Assembly: GCA_029204225.1 (NCBI GenBank)
Contig: CM055102.1
Location: 41,999,229-42,063,228, forward strand
Direction: 5' to 3'
Length of the DNA: 64,000 nucleotides
Source: Diphasiastrum complanatum
Lineage: Eukaryota > Streptophyta > Lycopodiopsida > Lycopodiales > Lycopodiaceae
Below are positions 31,153 to 43,038 of this stretch, in pieces. The position numbers and the translations under genes were made by a program. Position 1 is the stretch's first letter, and every line of letters starts with the position of its first letter. The notes below the pieces were generated by a model. That model did not search any database. It worked only from the letters and a program-made list of their open reading frames with translations, and was not told the DNA's origin.

Positions 31153-31545
31153 TGTTACGGCCCTAATGGGGGTTTGGACCATTAGGAGTTGTCTTGGACG
31201 TAGGCGCCATGCCTAATCCGGATAATAGTCGAGTAGGACCATGGGGTCACACCTACATGCGGTATAGACATGTGTGTTGCATCCTAATATGGGATAGGGT
31301 GTATATGCATTGTGCTTATGCATGGGTCTTGACTATTATGGATTAGGGGTACCTACATGCAGTGGACATGCATGGGAGATTGGCATGTTCAGTTAGAGTG
31401 CTTCCATGTAGATTCAGTGCATGGGCAGGTGGGGTTGGCTCTACACTCTATATATACCCTTACCAGTGTCTATGAGGATGATTGAAGAGTCTGTGGCTAT
31501 TATGTTGTCAGTCTGTGAAGCGCTCTTCCTGTGGCTTGCCTATCT
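31153..31545 (+). repeat. 3' LTR of the decayed gypsy element, truncated
   Basis: It begins TGTTACGGCCC and matches the 5' LTR up to GGCTTGCCTATCT. It then passes abruptly into copia-like sequence, so the end of the LTR was lost with flanking DNA. Confidence 0.8.
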
Positions 31546-31625
31546 CGAGAGAGCAGGTTGAACATCACATAGATGTGTTGAACATCAATTTGGTTGAATG
31601 CCAATGTGAGCTAAGCACAGTGTTG
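31546..31625 (+). pseudogene. copia RNase H end fragment, probable continuation of 25171-25408
   Basis: The frame reads REQVEHHIDVLNINLVEC. This resembles the IREQVE...DVLYVxT block near the end of copia pol. About 150 codons that should lie between this and the 25171-25408 fragment are missing, in keeping with deletion at the gypsy junction. Confidence 0.5.
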
Positions 31626-33580
31626 CTAGCCGATGTCCAAAAAGTCCGCTAGTAAGCGAGACAAATATATACAGTTTGTGAGAGAGAGAGTGTCTCTCAT
31701 GTTGACGCGCTGTGTGGGTTTGTCACAACACCACTCAAGAAATTCACTGATAATGCAGTAGATGTTATGCAGATGTTTTTTCTTATCTTAGGTGTTATTG
31801 AATGCCTTATTGTCAAATTGATATATGTTCATTATCAAGTGTTTACTATTCATTCTGCATACTGGTTTCATCTTGTTGAATGCTAAAACAAATTACAACA
31901 TAGGTAAGCAGTGCATGTCCATGATCTGGAGGATTGTAGATGTGTTATAGTTGACAGTAGACCAGCTGACAAAATCAGTGGTATTAGAGCGTTGGACGTT
32001 CTGTACACATCTTCAGTGGTATCAGAGCGTTTGACATTCTATAGACACTATCATTCCCATCCAGTATTGTAAAGCTAGCTACAAGTGCAAGCTTTACTTT
32101 GGTGCCATCGATGCCAACATTGTCCCGACACCAGCACTATCACTGCGCCAACACCGCTCTTGACACCAAGTTCCTATGGCTCAGAATCTTTGATAAGATC
32201 TAGCGAAGTCTAGAGAGCTCAAATCAATGTGCAATCATGTCACATGATATAAGCATGATTAAAGGAAGCTTAAGAATCAATAAATTCTAGAAAGAGAAAA
32301 TGACTTTCTAGAGAGAGACAATTCTAAAGAGAGACGTGCTTTACCAATTTGGTCTAAGCACTGAGCAGCAATTTGCTCTTATCACACCTAAGTGTCCTCT
32401 GGTTCTATAAAGAGGGAATTCACACAACCCTATTCACTTTCCCTCATGTTGTCTTGCTCTCTCTCTCCCCCTCATTCTTGCTTTCTTGTTGCTATACTGT
32501 ACGGTGTTTGTGATTGAAGAGAACGTTCGTGGATGCTATTGGAAGAACAATCGTATTGCAAACAAAGGTGAGAGCGTTTTGAATGGTAGCTCGTTGATAA
32601 GGAAGCATGCATGCTAAAGATGAATGCAGTGAGGTTAGCAAGAGATCTAACATGTCACCTTCTGCCATATTATCCACACGTGCGAGCAATAAATACTAGA
32701 AATTCTTGTAGGAGGGCACACTTTTTCAAGAGGCGTTTTTGATAAACTCATCTTACGCTTTGCATGCCCTCAGAGAGTCATAATTTTTTTTTCTAAACCC
32801 TCGATAAGGATTAATGAAGCAAAAACTGCAAACAATCGATTTTTGGAAGGGCACTCTACTAACAAACTTCAATGAATTGGTGCACAAACCTCAAGTGTCA
32901 AAAGTAGTGTTTGATAGCTTGAACATCAATTATTCGGCCATCATCGAACTATTGAGCAATCACCATTATCAAACGCTTCATTATTCAACAGCTCAACACT
33001 ATCATGCCCGACTAGATCTCTAACGAAATCAGATTCTGTCAAAAGTTATTAAAAGGTGGTATGTTGTCTGGTTCTCTACTATTTTCTGATCTGCAATAAG
33101 TTCTCTCATAATTTATTTTCCTTAGAAGTTCAAATGTTTTGACATTTCTTGGATACTTCACTAAAAAATTTCTTTCTTGGAAATACTTTCTCCACTTATC
33201 AAATTGCAGACTCAACAGAACATAATAGAATTGCTCTTAAGATAGCAAGCACATATTTCTTTGATCTTCTTCTTGTAGGTGCTGATAGTTTCTTTCAAAA
33301 ACATTCTTTGCTTTTTGCTGCAACTTGTAATCAATTTAATTACCAAATTGACTTCCTTGTATGTATGAGCAGTAATGGCCTAGAAGGCAAGGCTAAACCT
33401 TGTATATGTTCAAATCCTCTTCCCTTAAATGATAAAAAAAAATTAAACCATGATTTGGTCTAAAAGAGTACTGGAAAATATATTATGGTAAAGAATCTTG
33501 TTTTACTCTTTTTTCTTATGGAGTCAAAAAATCCATCTATACTGCAAATGATTGTGAGTGTGGGATCCCTTTCAAAGGAT
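31626..33580. other. decayed LTR-type DNA, two PBS-like sites
   Basis: TGGTATTAGAGCG at about 31979 and TGGTATCAGAGCG at about 32015 are in near-tandem within the repeated phrase GTGGTAT(T/C)AGAGCGTT. A TATA-like CTATAAAGAGGG lies at about 32404, followed by a CT-rich stretch. No intact gene; the plus-strand frame at 33149-33463 has no recognised domain. Confidence 0.4.
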
Positions 33581-33584
33581 TTTT

Positions 33585-33650
33585 AGGGAGAGGCCATCAA
33601 TTGTGCCAATTATCTTTGCAATAGATTCCCTCAAGCTTAGATCTAATCTT
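33585..33650 (+). pseudogene. Ty1/copia integrase fragment
   Basis: The translated phrase EAINCANYLCNRFPQA corresponds to the EAVxxANYLxNRxP block of copia integrase, also seen intact at about 59695 in the window (EAVACANYLCNRLPN). Surrounding sequence is too decayed to extend. Confidence 0.65.
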
Positions 33651-35030
33651 GGCTTGATTGGAAGATCTATGCTAAATTACAATAGATATATTTTAAGGAG
33701 TGTGAAAATTTGGTAAAAGTTATCTATCTTGTTTAGGGGTGTTTAGACTTTTTTAGCCTATTGACACATGTTAGTACATGATTAGGCCAAACTTGGTAAG
33801 TGATGTAGCTCGAGCTAGCTTAGGCTTTCTACACTTGGCATGTTGAGAGTCTCAATTTTTCGATAAAAAGGACAATTATGATTGTACAAAACAATCATTA
33901 AGAGTTATTGATTGCTAAATCCAAAAATCTATCAAGCTCTATGTGTTAGATCTTGATCTAGATGCAGTACACTATGATTTTAGCAAGAGCAATGGATCAA
34001 ATGATTTAAAACTATGAAGAGTGGACTCACACGTGTGGAGGACAGTACCAGTATGGACTGTAAATAGAGAGTGAAGTACATTTGCATACTAAAGCATTCC
34101 AATCATAAAAACTCAAGACAAATGTGGAAATTGCCAATGTCACATCAACTTCTCATTATAAATGGTAATCTCTATATAGATCAAGTACATGAACGACCTG
34201 TGTACTGGTCCAGCAGGCCTTCATACGTGTGGAGAGTGCCACATCATGTAGATCCACAAACAGGAGCCATATATGCTCATTTCTCCACAAAATTAGGGAT
34301 ATTTCCTATAAAATATGAAGAAGTGAATAGAGTGTTGAGAGTTAGTCTCCCTTACCTCTGTTCTCCGCACTGTTGAGTGTGAGTGATCCTGAGTCTACTA
34401 GCAATCTCTAACGCATTACATGAATTACTCATTGATCAAACATACTCTCTAGCACATTACAGTCGTTTGTTGTGTATCCGTAAAATATGCTCTAAGGAAC
34501 TGTCTTAAAATCCTCTTATTCGTCTGTCGAGAATACTTTCTTTTCGACACTCGAATAACGTCTACATTTGGTACAGTCTAACACAATCAATGAATAAAAT
34601 TGTATGTATACATCTGAGATTCAGTCCCTGTCTGAGGAATTGAGTCTTTGATCTGTGTTCTTGCTTGTAACTGACATAAGTTTCTAATGTGCTCTAAAAT
34701 TCTTTGTGCTCTTTAACCATAATCTTGGACTTAAGTTGTTGAGGACTTTTGTCTAGAAACGAACAGTTCGCAAATGCGATTGACTAATTGTCTGCACAAC
34801 CACAAATACATCGAACATTTCTCGACTCTCTGTTGACACCTTAATCAGCCGGAGTGTAGTACTGTTGTACTACTCTGATAACATCTCACCTGTAGAATGC
34901 ATTTCATTCGATTTGATAGAGGCAAGACTGCTGTTCTAGAATTATTAACACTACACACCCCCAACACAACTAATACTGGTTACTTTCTAATGTCTGTTGA
35001 CAACCAGAATAAAGCCCGAAGCCACTTCAC
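33651..35030. other. unassigned repeat-derived DNA
   Basis: No coding content recognised. A segment at about 34020-34330 has a TATA-like CCTATAAAATATG and resembles an LTR promoter, but no partner copy was found in the window. Confidence 0.35.
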
Positions 35031-35500
35031 TCGAAATAAACTAGGGAGGAGATGTAGACAATCATAAGTCCACATCTGGATTTACATTCTTCTTCAATGG
35101 CAATCCTATCTCATGGAACAGTCGTAAGCAAACCTCTATCGCTTTTTCATCTACGGAAGCAGAATACATAGCTGCTTCTCAATCTATCTAAGAAGCATTT
35201 TGGTTGAGAAATTTATTATCAGAAACTAGTTTGAATCAATACAGCCCTACAATCATATTATGTGATAATCAGAGTGCTATTGCCTTATCGGCCAACCCTA
35301 GATTTCACTCTAGGAGTAAGCACATTGAAATCCGATATCACTATATTAGGGGCAAGGTTCTCAACAAGTAGGTAAGCTTAACGTACTGTAGAACGCAGGA
35401 CATGGTTGCAGATTTATTTACAAAGGCATTAAGTATTAATCCACACAATAAGTTTTGTGCATTGCTTAGTCTGAAGATCAAGGCGTTCACGGATCCAGAT
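35031..35500 (+). pseudogene. Ty1/copia RNase H end
   Basis: With one stop the frame reads TSGFTFFFNGNPISWNSRKQ, then TSIAFSSTEAEYIAASQSI, a stop, EAFWLRNLLSET, then LCDNQSAIALSANPRFHSRS and KHIEIRYHYIRGKV, then DMVADLFTKALS. This is the standard C-terminal part of copia pol. It ends just before a purine tract and an LTR. Confidence 0.88.
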
Positions 35501-35510
35501 TAAGAGGGGG
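35501..35510 (+). promoter_or_regulatory. polypurine tract
   Basis: AAGAGGGGG directly precedes the LTR start TGTTGG at 35511, in the usual place for plus-strand priming. Confidence 0.8.
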
Positions 35511-36719
35511 TGTTGGATTTATCTCCTCTACTCTCCTAAATCCTATGTGAATCTGCCTCCATTCATGCTACTGCATTTTTACTCATGTTGTCGCACAGTC
35601 TGCATATTTGAACTGATTGTCGCTACAATTTGCATTTTTACTCGGGAATTTCCACAGGCGAAAAATGCGACACTATCGCTTTTTCACCTTCGGGCCACCT
35701 GAGCAGCTAAGTGTTTGCAACACTTCCACGGAAGCGACAGTCTGCATAAATACAAGCAAATTTGAATAGGCAAAAAATGCGAAAAAGACGACACTATGTT
35801 TTTACATGTCATTTATGACAAGCGAAAAAGGCGACATTGTCTTGCAAATGCCGAAGGTGCCCTACAATAGCCAAAGGTGCCCTTATAGAAAGGCGAAGGT
35901 ACCTTGTAAATCATTTTTCTAAGGCATTGGACGGAGTGTCGCAATTTTCACTTTTTCATCAGTGTCAATTTTTGCGAAGCTCGAAGTCGCAGCCTCCTCA
36001 CGCTTGTTCCATGCACTGTGCAATCAGATTTGACAATAGCAGCAGCCACCCACGATCTCCGATAAACATCACAACCACTTTTGTACCTTCTTCATCTGCA
36101 CACCTGTAAAACTTATGTATATATATATTGAATACCGTTTCAGTATTCAATGTGAACAGAAGATAGAACGAAACATCACTTGTAATCGGAGACAAACATT
36201 TGTATATGCCTTTGCGTATTGATTCTTTCTTCCAGATGTATTGTCACTAATAGGTTCATCACCTTTACAAATCGTGTGATTAGCTTTTTGAAGCACGCGG
36301 TTACGTCCGCCATTCTTTTGTGCTCACCTGCATTATTGACTTGTATAGTTCGTTACACTTAATCTGATTACAGCTCTGTTTGTTCTGCGTTCAAGTTTGT
36401 GTCAATATTGCCATGCTTTTCTACGTTCTGTCTGGCTTTCTAATTGCTTTGTCTGGCTATCTGCTCTTCGCGACTAATTCACGACGAATTATTTGTCTGA
36501 TGTTTTGATGCTTAATGTTTGGCTATAGATCGAATGTGATTTCTATCACTAATGTTCTGTTCGAGATTGATAGGCGTAGTCATGCATGAGAAAAGAGTGA
36601 GATAGCTTATTCCACTGCACATGAACATTTTTCGTTCGAGTTCGTTTCTTTTCGAGTTTGCTTCTTTTCGTGTTCGTTTTTTTTCGACTTATCTCTCAGA
36701 ACACCCCCTCTTTCCAACA
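35511..36719 (+). repeat. copia 3' LTR, 1209 bp, TGTTGG...CCAACA
   Basis: It starts TGTTGGATTT after the PPT and ends CTTTCCAACA; the ends are perfect 6-bp inverted repeats. It contains a repeated GCGAAAAA(G/T)GCGACA motif at about 35657-35835 and a TATATATATTG at about 36119. No 5' partner LTR was found in the window, so the element is 5'-truncated or rearranged. Confidence 0.75.
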
Positions 36720-36900
36720 TCTCCCACACATGTGAATGTACTTTGGTGAATGAGTTGTGCTTGTTTCATTGTGCTCTTGCCTTAGATTTGTGAGATAGAT
36801 CTTGGAATTCAATCTATAGCTTGATCTTTGTGCAATCACCCACATCTTAGGAGATCAATCACACTTTTGGGGTGTCCCACACCTGTGAAATTTAACAAAG
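36720..36900 (+). repeat. LTR tail related to the copia element at 57-62 kb
   Basis: ATTGTGCTCTTGCCTTAGAT, then a GATC-rich part, then TTGTGCAATCAC and a GGGTGT...GTGAAATT end are diverged copies of 56890-57019 and 62464-62575. Confidence 0.6.
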
Positions 36901-39900
36901 ATGATTCTGGCAATCAATTTTCTTTTGTCAACAATCACCAAGAAGCTGAAAAAAATTATTTTGATTCAATGGCTTAGCCTTAACAAAAGCCACAATAATT
37001 AATAATAAATCAATTAGATTGTTCTAAATTAAATTTCCAGCCAAGTACGTTTTAGATTTGTATTGTAGTACTAGCACCACCAACTCTTGTGACATCCAAA
37101 AGGGTGGACATTGTGTGGCAATATAATTATTTTCCAATCTTATTGATTTTATGAAAATGCAACTAGCAATTACTGATTTAGTCAATGAGTTTCAAAAAGT
37201 ATATAAAGTTAGTGAGAGAGGAATTGAAATTATACCATTATGGAAAGAACCTCAACCCCTAGCAAGCGGAAAGGTTCAAACATTTACTACAGTTTTAGAA
37301 CATGTGTATAAAATACTAAATAAAAAATTGGAAGAAGTAGAGAGGTCTACCACTAGTGAGGCAATCAAAGATCCCACTCAACACAAAAAAAGTCTTAGAC
37401 TTCTTGAAACAATATACTAATTTAACACTAGACAAAAAGACTGCATGAATGCATTTACACACAAAATTGTAACACAAACGAGTCATATTTGTTTTACTCT
37501 TAAAAAAAACTTTCGAGGTGTGAGGCACAAATTTTGTGCACATGTGCACAAAAGTGTCTGAGAATTACTCAATTAAAGAATGTCTTTGTTTGATACTATT
37601 CTTCTAATACAAAGTTTATATCTGATGTAATTATTTATGAAAAAAGTTTAGTTGTTTTATATTTCAGTGTTATTTTCATGTGTAGTTGATACTCATGAGA
37701 TTGATATTAGTTGCTTGTATGAATGTGTGTATGTCTCATTTTAATCTTATAATATTTTGTGTATGATAATTTGGGCTTTAATGCCATTCTCCATTGGTTA
37801 GCTGATTTAGATAAACAATTGGAGTTTCTCTTGTTAGATGGAAGTAGTTTGAGATAATTCTCAAAAATGTTGAAAGCAAACTAGCCAATGGGGGCCAACC
37901 TACTTTCATTTTCCTATAACCAACCTTAGTCACTCAACATATAGATTGAGCTTACTATCAATATAGTTTTTTGCTAGATTGTAGGCCATAGAATTATTGT
38001 GAATTTTATTAATAAGGTAGTAAGTGTGTTTGTTACAACAATAAGAAAAATGTACTTAATAAAAATATTAAATGCATCAAAAGATTGATGTTGGTCTTGA
38101 CATTACAACTTATGGATTGAAAGAAAATTAATCATATTCAAAGACTATTTATGTTGTGTTGTGAGTCTATATCCGAAGAATAAGTGTTTACTGTATCATT
38201 TTGCTTGTTTTGCTTCGATCTTAGAGGCAAACACGTGATTTGTGCATTTGTCCAGTTTATTGTTTTGGTACAAATATTTGACCTAAGATATTATCATTTA
38301 CAAAGTTTTTTTTTTCCTGAACTCTACAGTACTCTAACTCGATATTCTAACAATACAGATGTTTATGACCGTTGACATTATAAAAAATCTGCACTCATTC
38401 CCGTCATCAATTTTCTTTGGAAAAAACAAAAAAAATGATTCTAGAGTGGGGGGGGGGGGGGGGGGAGGTCGCCCTCTGAGGGCATTCTACCCGGGGCGGA
38501 AGCCCTTTCTTGGACGGAAGGGCCCAAGGCGTTCGTGCCTGCTGTTTGTTTTTACTTTTTTTTTGTTTCTTTCTCGTAATTTTCTTTTTACACACCTTTC
38601 ACACCGAAGGTGCGTGTAAGAAAAGTAAAAAACAAAATTCAAATTTTTGGGAGCCACACAGTGCTCAAAGAGAACCGACAAAGTCCTACAACCAACCGGA
38701 TAGTTTTAAAATTTACCGATTGATCTTGAAACAAGCAGGAAACCAAAAGTCTAAGAACTAGCTAAAAATCTAAGTAGCATGAAACTTACCTCCTTGATGC
38801 AAAAATATATTTAGAATACTTTAAAATAATTCATTGAATTACATATGTGTTTTATATTAACTTTTAGTAGTAGATATACTTTTTATAATAAGTAGCAATA
38901 CTCTTAAAGTCTCATTTGGCAAACTTAGCTTGAAGTACCTCAAATATAAGTTTATTATTGAGGGTTGTAGACTATTTAAATTTGTACCAAGTTTCAAATT
39001 GCTCATGATCTAGAATGTCAATAATCTATTTGCACTAGCACTTTTTAACTTCAATGAAAAACCAACCAGCTTTGAAAGTTGTAGGAAGTTGGAGGAAAAA
39101 AAAATTTGATTGAACTAAGTGCATGAAACCAACCCGACTTGCAAAAAACAAAGAGCATGAGCACTAGTCCCATAGGATGCGCCTAAGGAAAAGTGAGATT
39201 CTAAAAAGGAACAATGGGCATTACGATTTACAGCGTCCGGTGACGTTAGATTATGGCCCAAATTCTTTCGTTTTCTAACTTTTAATATGAAAATTTCTCG
39301 GAACAAGGGGCCTTTTTATTATAAGAAAGGCAGAAACGAAACTGGCTTTTATGATTATGAGGATGTAGTAATTATGGCGCAGTGCCGACAAAGGTTCAAC
39401 ATATCCAAAGTATCATGGCCATGCCCGACCCGTATTCAAAGTATCATGGCCTGACGCCAGTACAAGTTTGCTAACAGTCGTTGGTGATACATTTAACAAT
39501 GGCTGGAAAGTGGCTGTGGTCACCACTCGCGAGTAGCGATTGACAACTCGCAAGTGGCTGCCACTGCCTAGATGCTTAGATCACAGCTAAAACGATAATG
39601 ACTGCATGGGTCAATGACATAATGACTATATGGGTCAATTTTCATTATTTCAGAACAAGGGAATATATGAAATATGGAAACTGACGGATAAGGCGCCTTT
39701 TTAAATATACAAAGAAATGGCATTCTAAAATTGCAAGCAAACTACTACGCCTTCACTTGGTGCTGCAACTCTTACAAATTTGAATGTAGTCTGTCGCTCC
39801 TATGATCTAGGTTACAACTTATCTTTTGTAAAGGCAAACAGATATTGATGAAAAGATGTAATTTAGTGTTTAGGATGCCCGCGGGCAGCAGAACAATTAT

Positions 39901-40866
39901 TGCTCTGAGGTGACTCGTCAACGGAGCGCATTTAGGATATTGGCTAGCTGAGCCTGAATGCCAAAAGGTCAAGGATCAACGTCCAAGCCTCAAAGGCTTC
40001 TATCATGTGCACTTGAATATATTGTATAATGGCCTTGGTATTGCGACAACAAAAAGTAACCAACTCAATGAATGAATAATATTTGCATTCAAATCAAAGA
40101 CGTGCAGCCTGCTATGTTGTTTCTTGCTGCAAATTCCAACACGCCAAAGAATTCACCAAGGCTCTCACAAGGGCTATATTTTCAGAAAAACCATTTACTT
40201 TGCAAACAATCTGTCACCCGAGGAGCTACTCAATCAAGCTCATTGAAGACATGCATACGTCATAAAGAGTTTTATATAAGATATGGGAAAACCTAGCAAA
40301 CTATGAGAACCAACCTATTCACCATAATTTGATAGGTTAGAACGAACCAGTTCACGGGAGGAGGCTGGATAATAAGAAATAAAATCATGCGGGGCAAATC
40401 ATAGGCTGGTATTGTCTTGCTCAGTTGCTTCAAGCATTGTTGCATCCATTTTATGGTTCTAGGATGAGACAGGTTGAAGCTCAATTTCGAACCAATGGCT
40501 GAAATTGTAGTTTCGAGTTCATTCAAAGCTATTCAGGATAATATATATGACTACTCGCAGGTTGCCTTCATAGATGGACTACTCAGGTACGAAGCAGCAA
40601 CTTGAGTCCTTCGCGAGGCTGGCCGCTGCTCTACTTCAAATAATCAGGCCATCTTATAGTGCTAAGATGCGCATCCACATGAACCCCATTCTCATGATAT
40701 AGCTTGAAGCCGGCGCTGCAATTTATAACAGATTATTGTATATTTGTGTCTGAAGTCTAAATCGCAATTCAGTTATTCGACTTCAAGTTTAAAATTAGTT
40801 CGAATAGCTGAAATACTCCACAATATCCTTTTCGCTGGTTATACAAGATCGAACTGAAACAAAAGA
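36901..40866. other. AT-rich intergenic DNA, no gene; G run at about 38444-38465
   Basis: Frames up to about 90 codons (for example 37151-37420) have no recognised domain. A run of about 20 G is followed by a GC-richer segment with short inverted phrases (CCCTCTGAGGG). The last 140 bases before 40867 would be the 3' untranslated region of the WD40 gene. Confidence 0.45.
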
Positions 40867-42228
40867 CTAGTTAAAATTTAGTGCTTGTGTTTCAATATCT
40901 GATGTAGAGCCATTCGCTTTGGTCAGAGACAGCATCCAGACCTTGATTTGACCATCCAAGCTTCCGCTATAAACTATCGCACCAGATAGGTCATTCTCAG
41001 CGCGCGCACAGACCGACTTTACTGGACCAACATGCCCGTGGAGCACGGCCAAGCATGAATGAGCGTTGTCTGGCTCTCTTCTCCAAAATCGGATAGTCTT
41101 ATCAGCGGAGCCACTACAGAGGAAATTAGCAACCGCACTCAAACAAAGCACAGCGCTACAATGTCCTTTGAGGGTGCCTAACATCACCATATGTTCAGCG
41201 CTTTCCTCTCGCTCCCACACCATGATGGATCTGTCGCCAGATCCTGAATAGAGCAGTGAATCGTTCTTGCTCAGAGCGAGACAGTTCACTGCTGATTTAT
41301 GCCCCACCACAGCCGCCACCAAAGAATGCTTGTAATCAGCATTCCTCTCCCATACTTTGATTTTCGCATCGGCAGAGGCTGTGTAGACGTAGTTCTTGGA
41401 TGATACCAAGAGCGCATTGATGGCATCGTCATGCGCAGCTATGGATTCTAAGCACTTAAAATCCGATAGCCTCCAGACTTTGAACGTTTTATCCCAAGAT
41501 CCTGAGTAAAGGAGGTCGGAAGGTCCCTTGGCGAGCACGGAGATGGTGTCAGAGTGCTTAATCCATAATGACTTCCGATGGCGACGAACATGAACGTAGT
41601 TCTTGGGATGGAGACAAGTCACCAGGAAGTTCTTCATGGTTGGAAGCGTAGCAATTAGCTTGTGCCTGGGATTTATAGTTTGAGCATGTGCTCGAGTCCA
41701 CACGCGGATGTTGCGATCTTGATGTGCTGTGATAACGTTGTCTCCCACAGCCAGCAAGGCGTTGACAGCGCCATCGCCGTCTCCGAATTTTGCTACCTCG
41801 CTAAAGTCAGAAAGCCGCCATTCCCTGATATCACTTCTGTCAGTGCCGCTATAGAGCGAGGCTTGAGATAGATAGAGAGAAAATATACGGCCATCAAGTC
41901 CTTGCAGTGTTTTGATGCACCTGTAATTGCAACCATCAATCCCTTTTCTTTGACACAAACCAAACGATAAAACTGAAGCCAAGTCGCTGCTTTTACTTTG
42001 TTCGCTGATCGTGGATTGATCAAGGCTAAATTCAGTTTGAAGACTGTCTAGATTCAAGCTTTCTTGAGAAAAGATACTTGTCTGATTAGACAACCTTGTG
42101 GCCTTGGAATCTTTGTCTGTGTCTGAAGACTTCAAGCTTGACTGTGATAGAATGGTGGATCGAGAATCTAAGCTTATATGCGACACGAGACTGTCTTCTG
42201 ACTCCAGATTGATGCTGTTGGAGTCCAT
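40867..42228 (-). CDS. WD40-repeat protein, JINGUBANG-like, intronless
   Basis: 453 residues on the minus strand from ATG at 42228 to TAA at 40867-40869. Residues 1 to about 100 are Ser/Asp/Leu-rich and probably disordered. Seven WD repeats follow. Clear blades end in IREWRLSDF, IRVWTRA, FKVWRLSDF, IKVWERN, IMVWERE, IRFWRRE and IKVWMLS, and SGSWDK, SASADA-type, SGSGDR, SGSADK and SGSLDG turns are visible. This order matches plant JINGUBANG-type proteins, for which a role in pollen germination has been described in Arabidopsis. The function here is inferred from family only. The propeller should be a protein-binding scaffold. No frame damage. The single-exon structure is usual for the family. 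Confidence 0.9.
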   Translation of the reverse strand: MDSNSINLESEDSLVSHISLDSRSTILSQSSLKSSDTDKDSKATRLSNQTSIFSQESLNLDSLQTEFSLDQSTISEQSKSSDLASVLSFGLCQRKGIDGCNYRCIKTLQGLDGRIFSLYLSQASLYSGTDRSDIREWRLSDFSEVAKFGDGDGAVNALLAVGDNVITAHQDRNIRVWTRAHAQTINPRHKLIATLPTMKNFLVTCLHPKNYVHVRRHRKSLWIKHSDTISVLAKGPSDLLYSGSWDKTFKVWRLSDFKCLESIAAHDDAINALLVSSKNYVYTASADAKIKVWERNADYKHSLVAAVVGHKSAVNCLALSKNDSLLYSGSGDRSIMVWEREESAEHMVMLGTLKGHCSAVLCLSAVANFLCSGSADKTIRFWRREPDNAHSCLAVLHGHVGPVKSVCARAENDLSGAIVYSGSLDGQIKVWMLSLTKANGSTSDIETQALNFN

Positions 42229-42692
42229 AGCTGGACATGCAAGGGGGCGACTAACATTACTATTGAAAGATCATGTCCTATTTATCAAGATCTCTCAAAA
42301 TAACATCATTTAACACAAACAAAGAACGTTATAAGTTATAACGTCAAATGAGCGTAATGATGAGCTCGCGAACGAGAACGATTCCATAACAACAAAGAAG
42401 ATGTGAATGCCTGAAGAATGATGAAGACGAAGCACAAGAAGCTCTCCGTTGGAAGATGATTATAGAGAATCGATTCATGAGATCAGGCCACTCCGCACTG
42501 CACTGAAATTCTTCTTTCAATCGGCATCATGATTTGGTAAAGGTCGTTTTTGCCTCGTACGAGATATCAGTACACATGCAAGATTTGTGAGAAAAGAGAA
42601 CCTACTGAGAGATATAGCATAACGTCTCGCCGCTCGCGTCTCCGAGGGAAAAAAACGAAAAAGAAGAGAATGAGAAAAAGCGAAAGAAGGAA

Positions 42693-42718
42693 GCGAGAGA
42701 GCGAGAGAGAGAGAGAGA
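42693..42718 (-). repeat. GA/CT-rich run in the WD40 upstream region
   Basis: GAGAGCGAGAGAGAGAGAGAG on the plus strand reads CT-rich on the gene strand, about 470 bases before the ATG. CT-rich leaders are common near plant transcription starts. The minus-strand frame at 42517-42831 crosses it but shows no domain. Confidence 0.6.
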
Positions 42719-43038
42719 TTTTGTTGATTGTATTTGTATGTAAAAGGATTTGGAAGGGGTAGAATGGCATTTAGTGGGGTGTGTAAAAAGCTATAAAACA
42801 CCGTCGCGGTCCATGGATCACGGCGTGCCACAAGAATAGAAAGTGCGGACCCGTTTGACGGAAGGTTTTTGTAGTTTGTACTTTAATGAGCTGAAAATTG
42901 TGTGAACGGAACACACAACACACCGATGTGCACACAAAGAAAAAAGTGAACGGCACCTAATTCTGACAATAGAGTACATTATAAAAGGCTAAGCTAAGTC
43001 TACTACCAATTGTGTGTCACCTGATTATCAATCATGAT

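Larger units (their letters stand above)
25409..31545 (+). mobile_element. decayed Ty3/gypsy element inserted in a copia element
   Basis: The left LTR (about 25409-25928) and the right LTR (31153-31545) both start TGTTACGGCCCTAATGGGGG and carry CTCTATATATACCC, a probable TATA region. The right LTR is cut short after GGCTTGCCTATCT, so about 130 bp at its end are missing. The PBS TGGTATCAGAGC is at 25929. The 5.2-kb interior is full of stops. Recognisable pol remains only near the 3' end (integrase and chromodomain, 30320-31120). A GA/purine tract AAATAAGGGGAGAAG precedes the right LTR. Confidence 0.8.

Noticed and set aside
37151-37420. 89-codon plus-strand frame MKMQLAITDLVNEFQ
   Set aside because: It looks mildly protein-like, but no family, no splice context and no repeat or homologue in the window support it.
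42517-42831. 104-codon minus-strand frame upstream of the WD40 gene
   Set aside because: It is made largely from the CT-rich leader, has no domain, and ends before the WD40 ATG; more likely 5' untranslated DNA.
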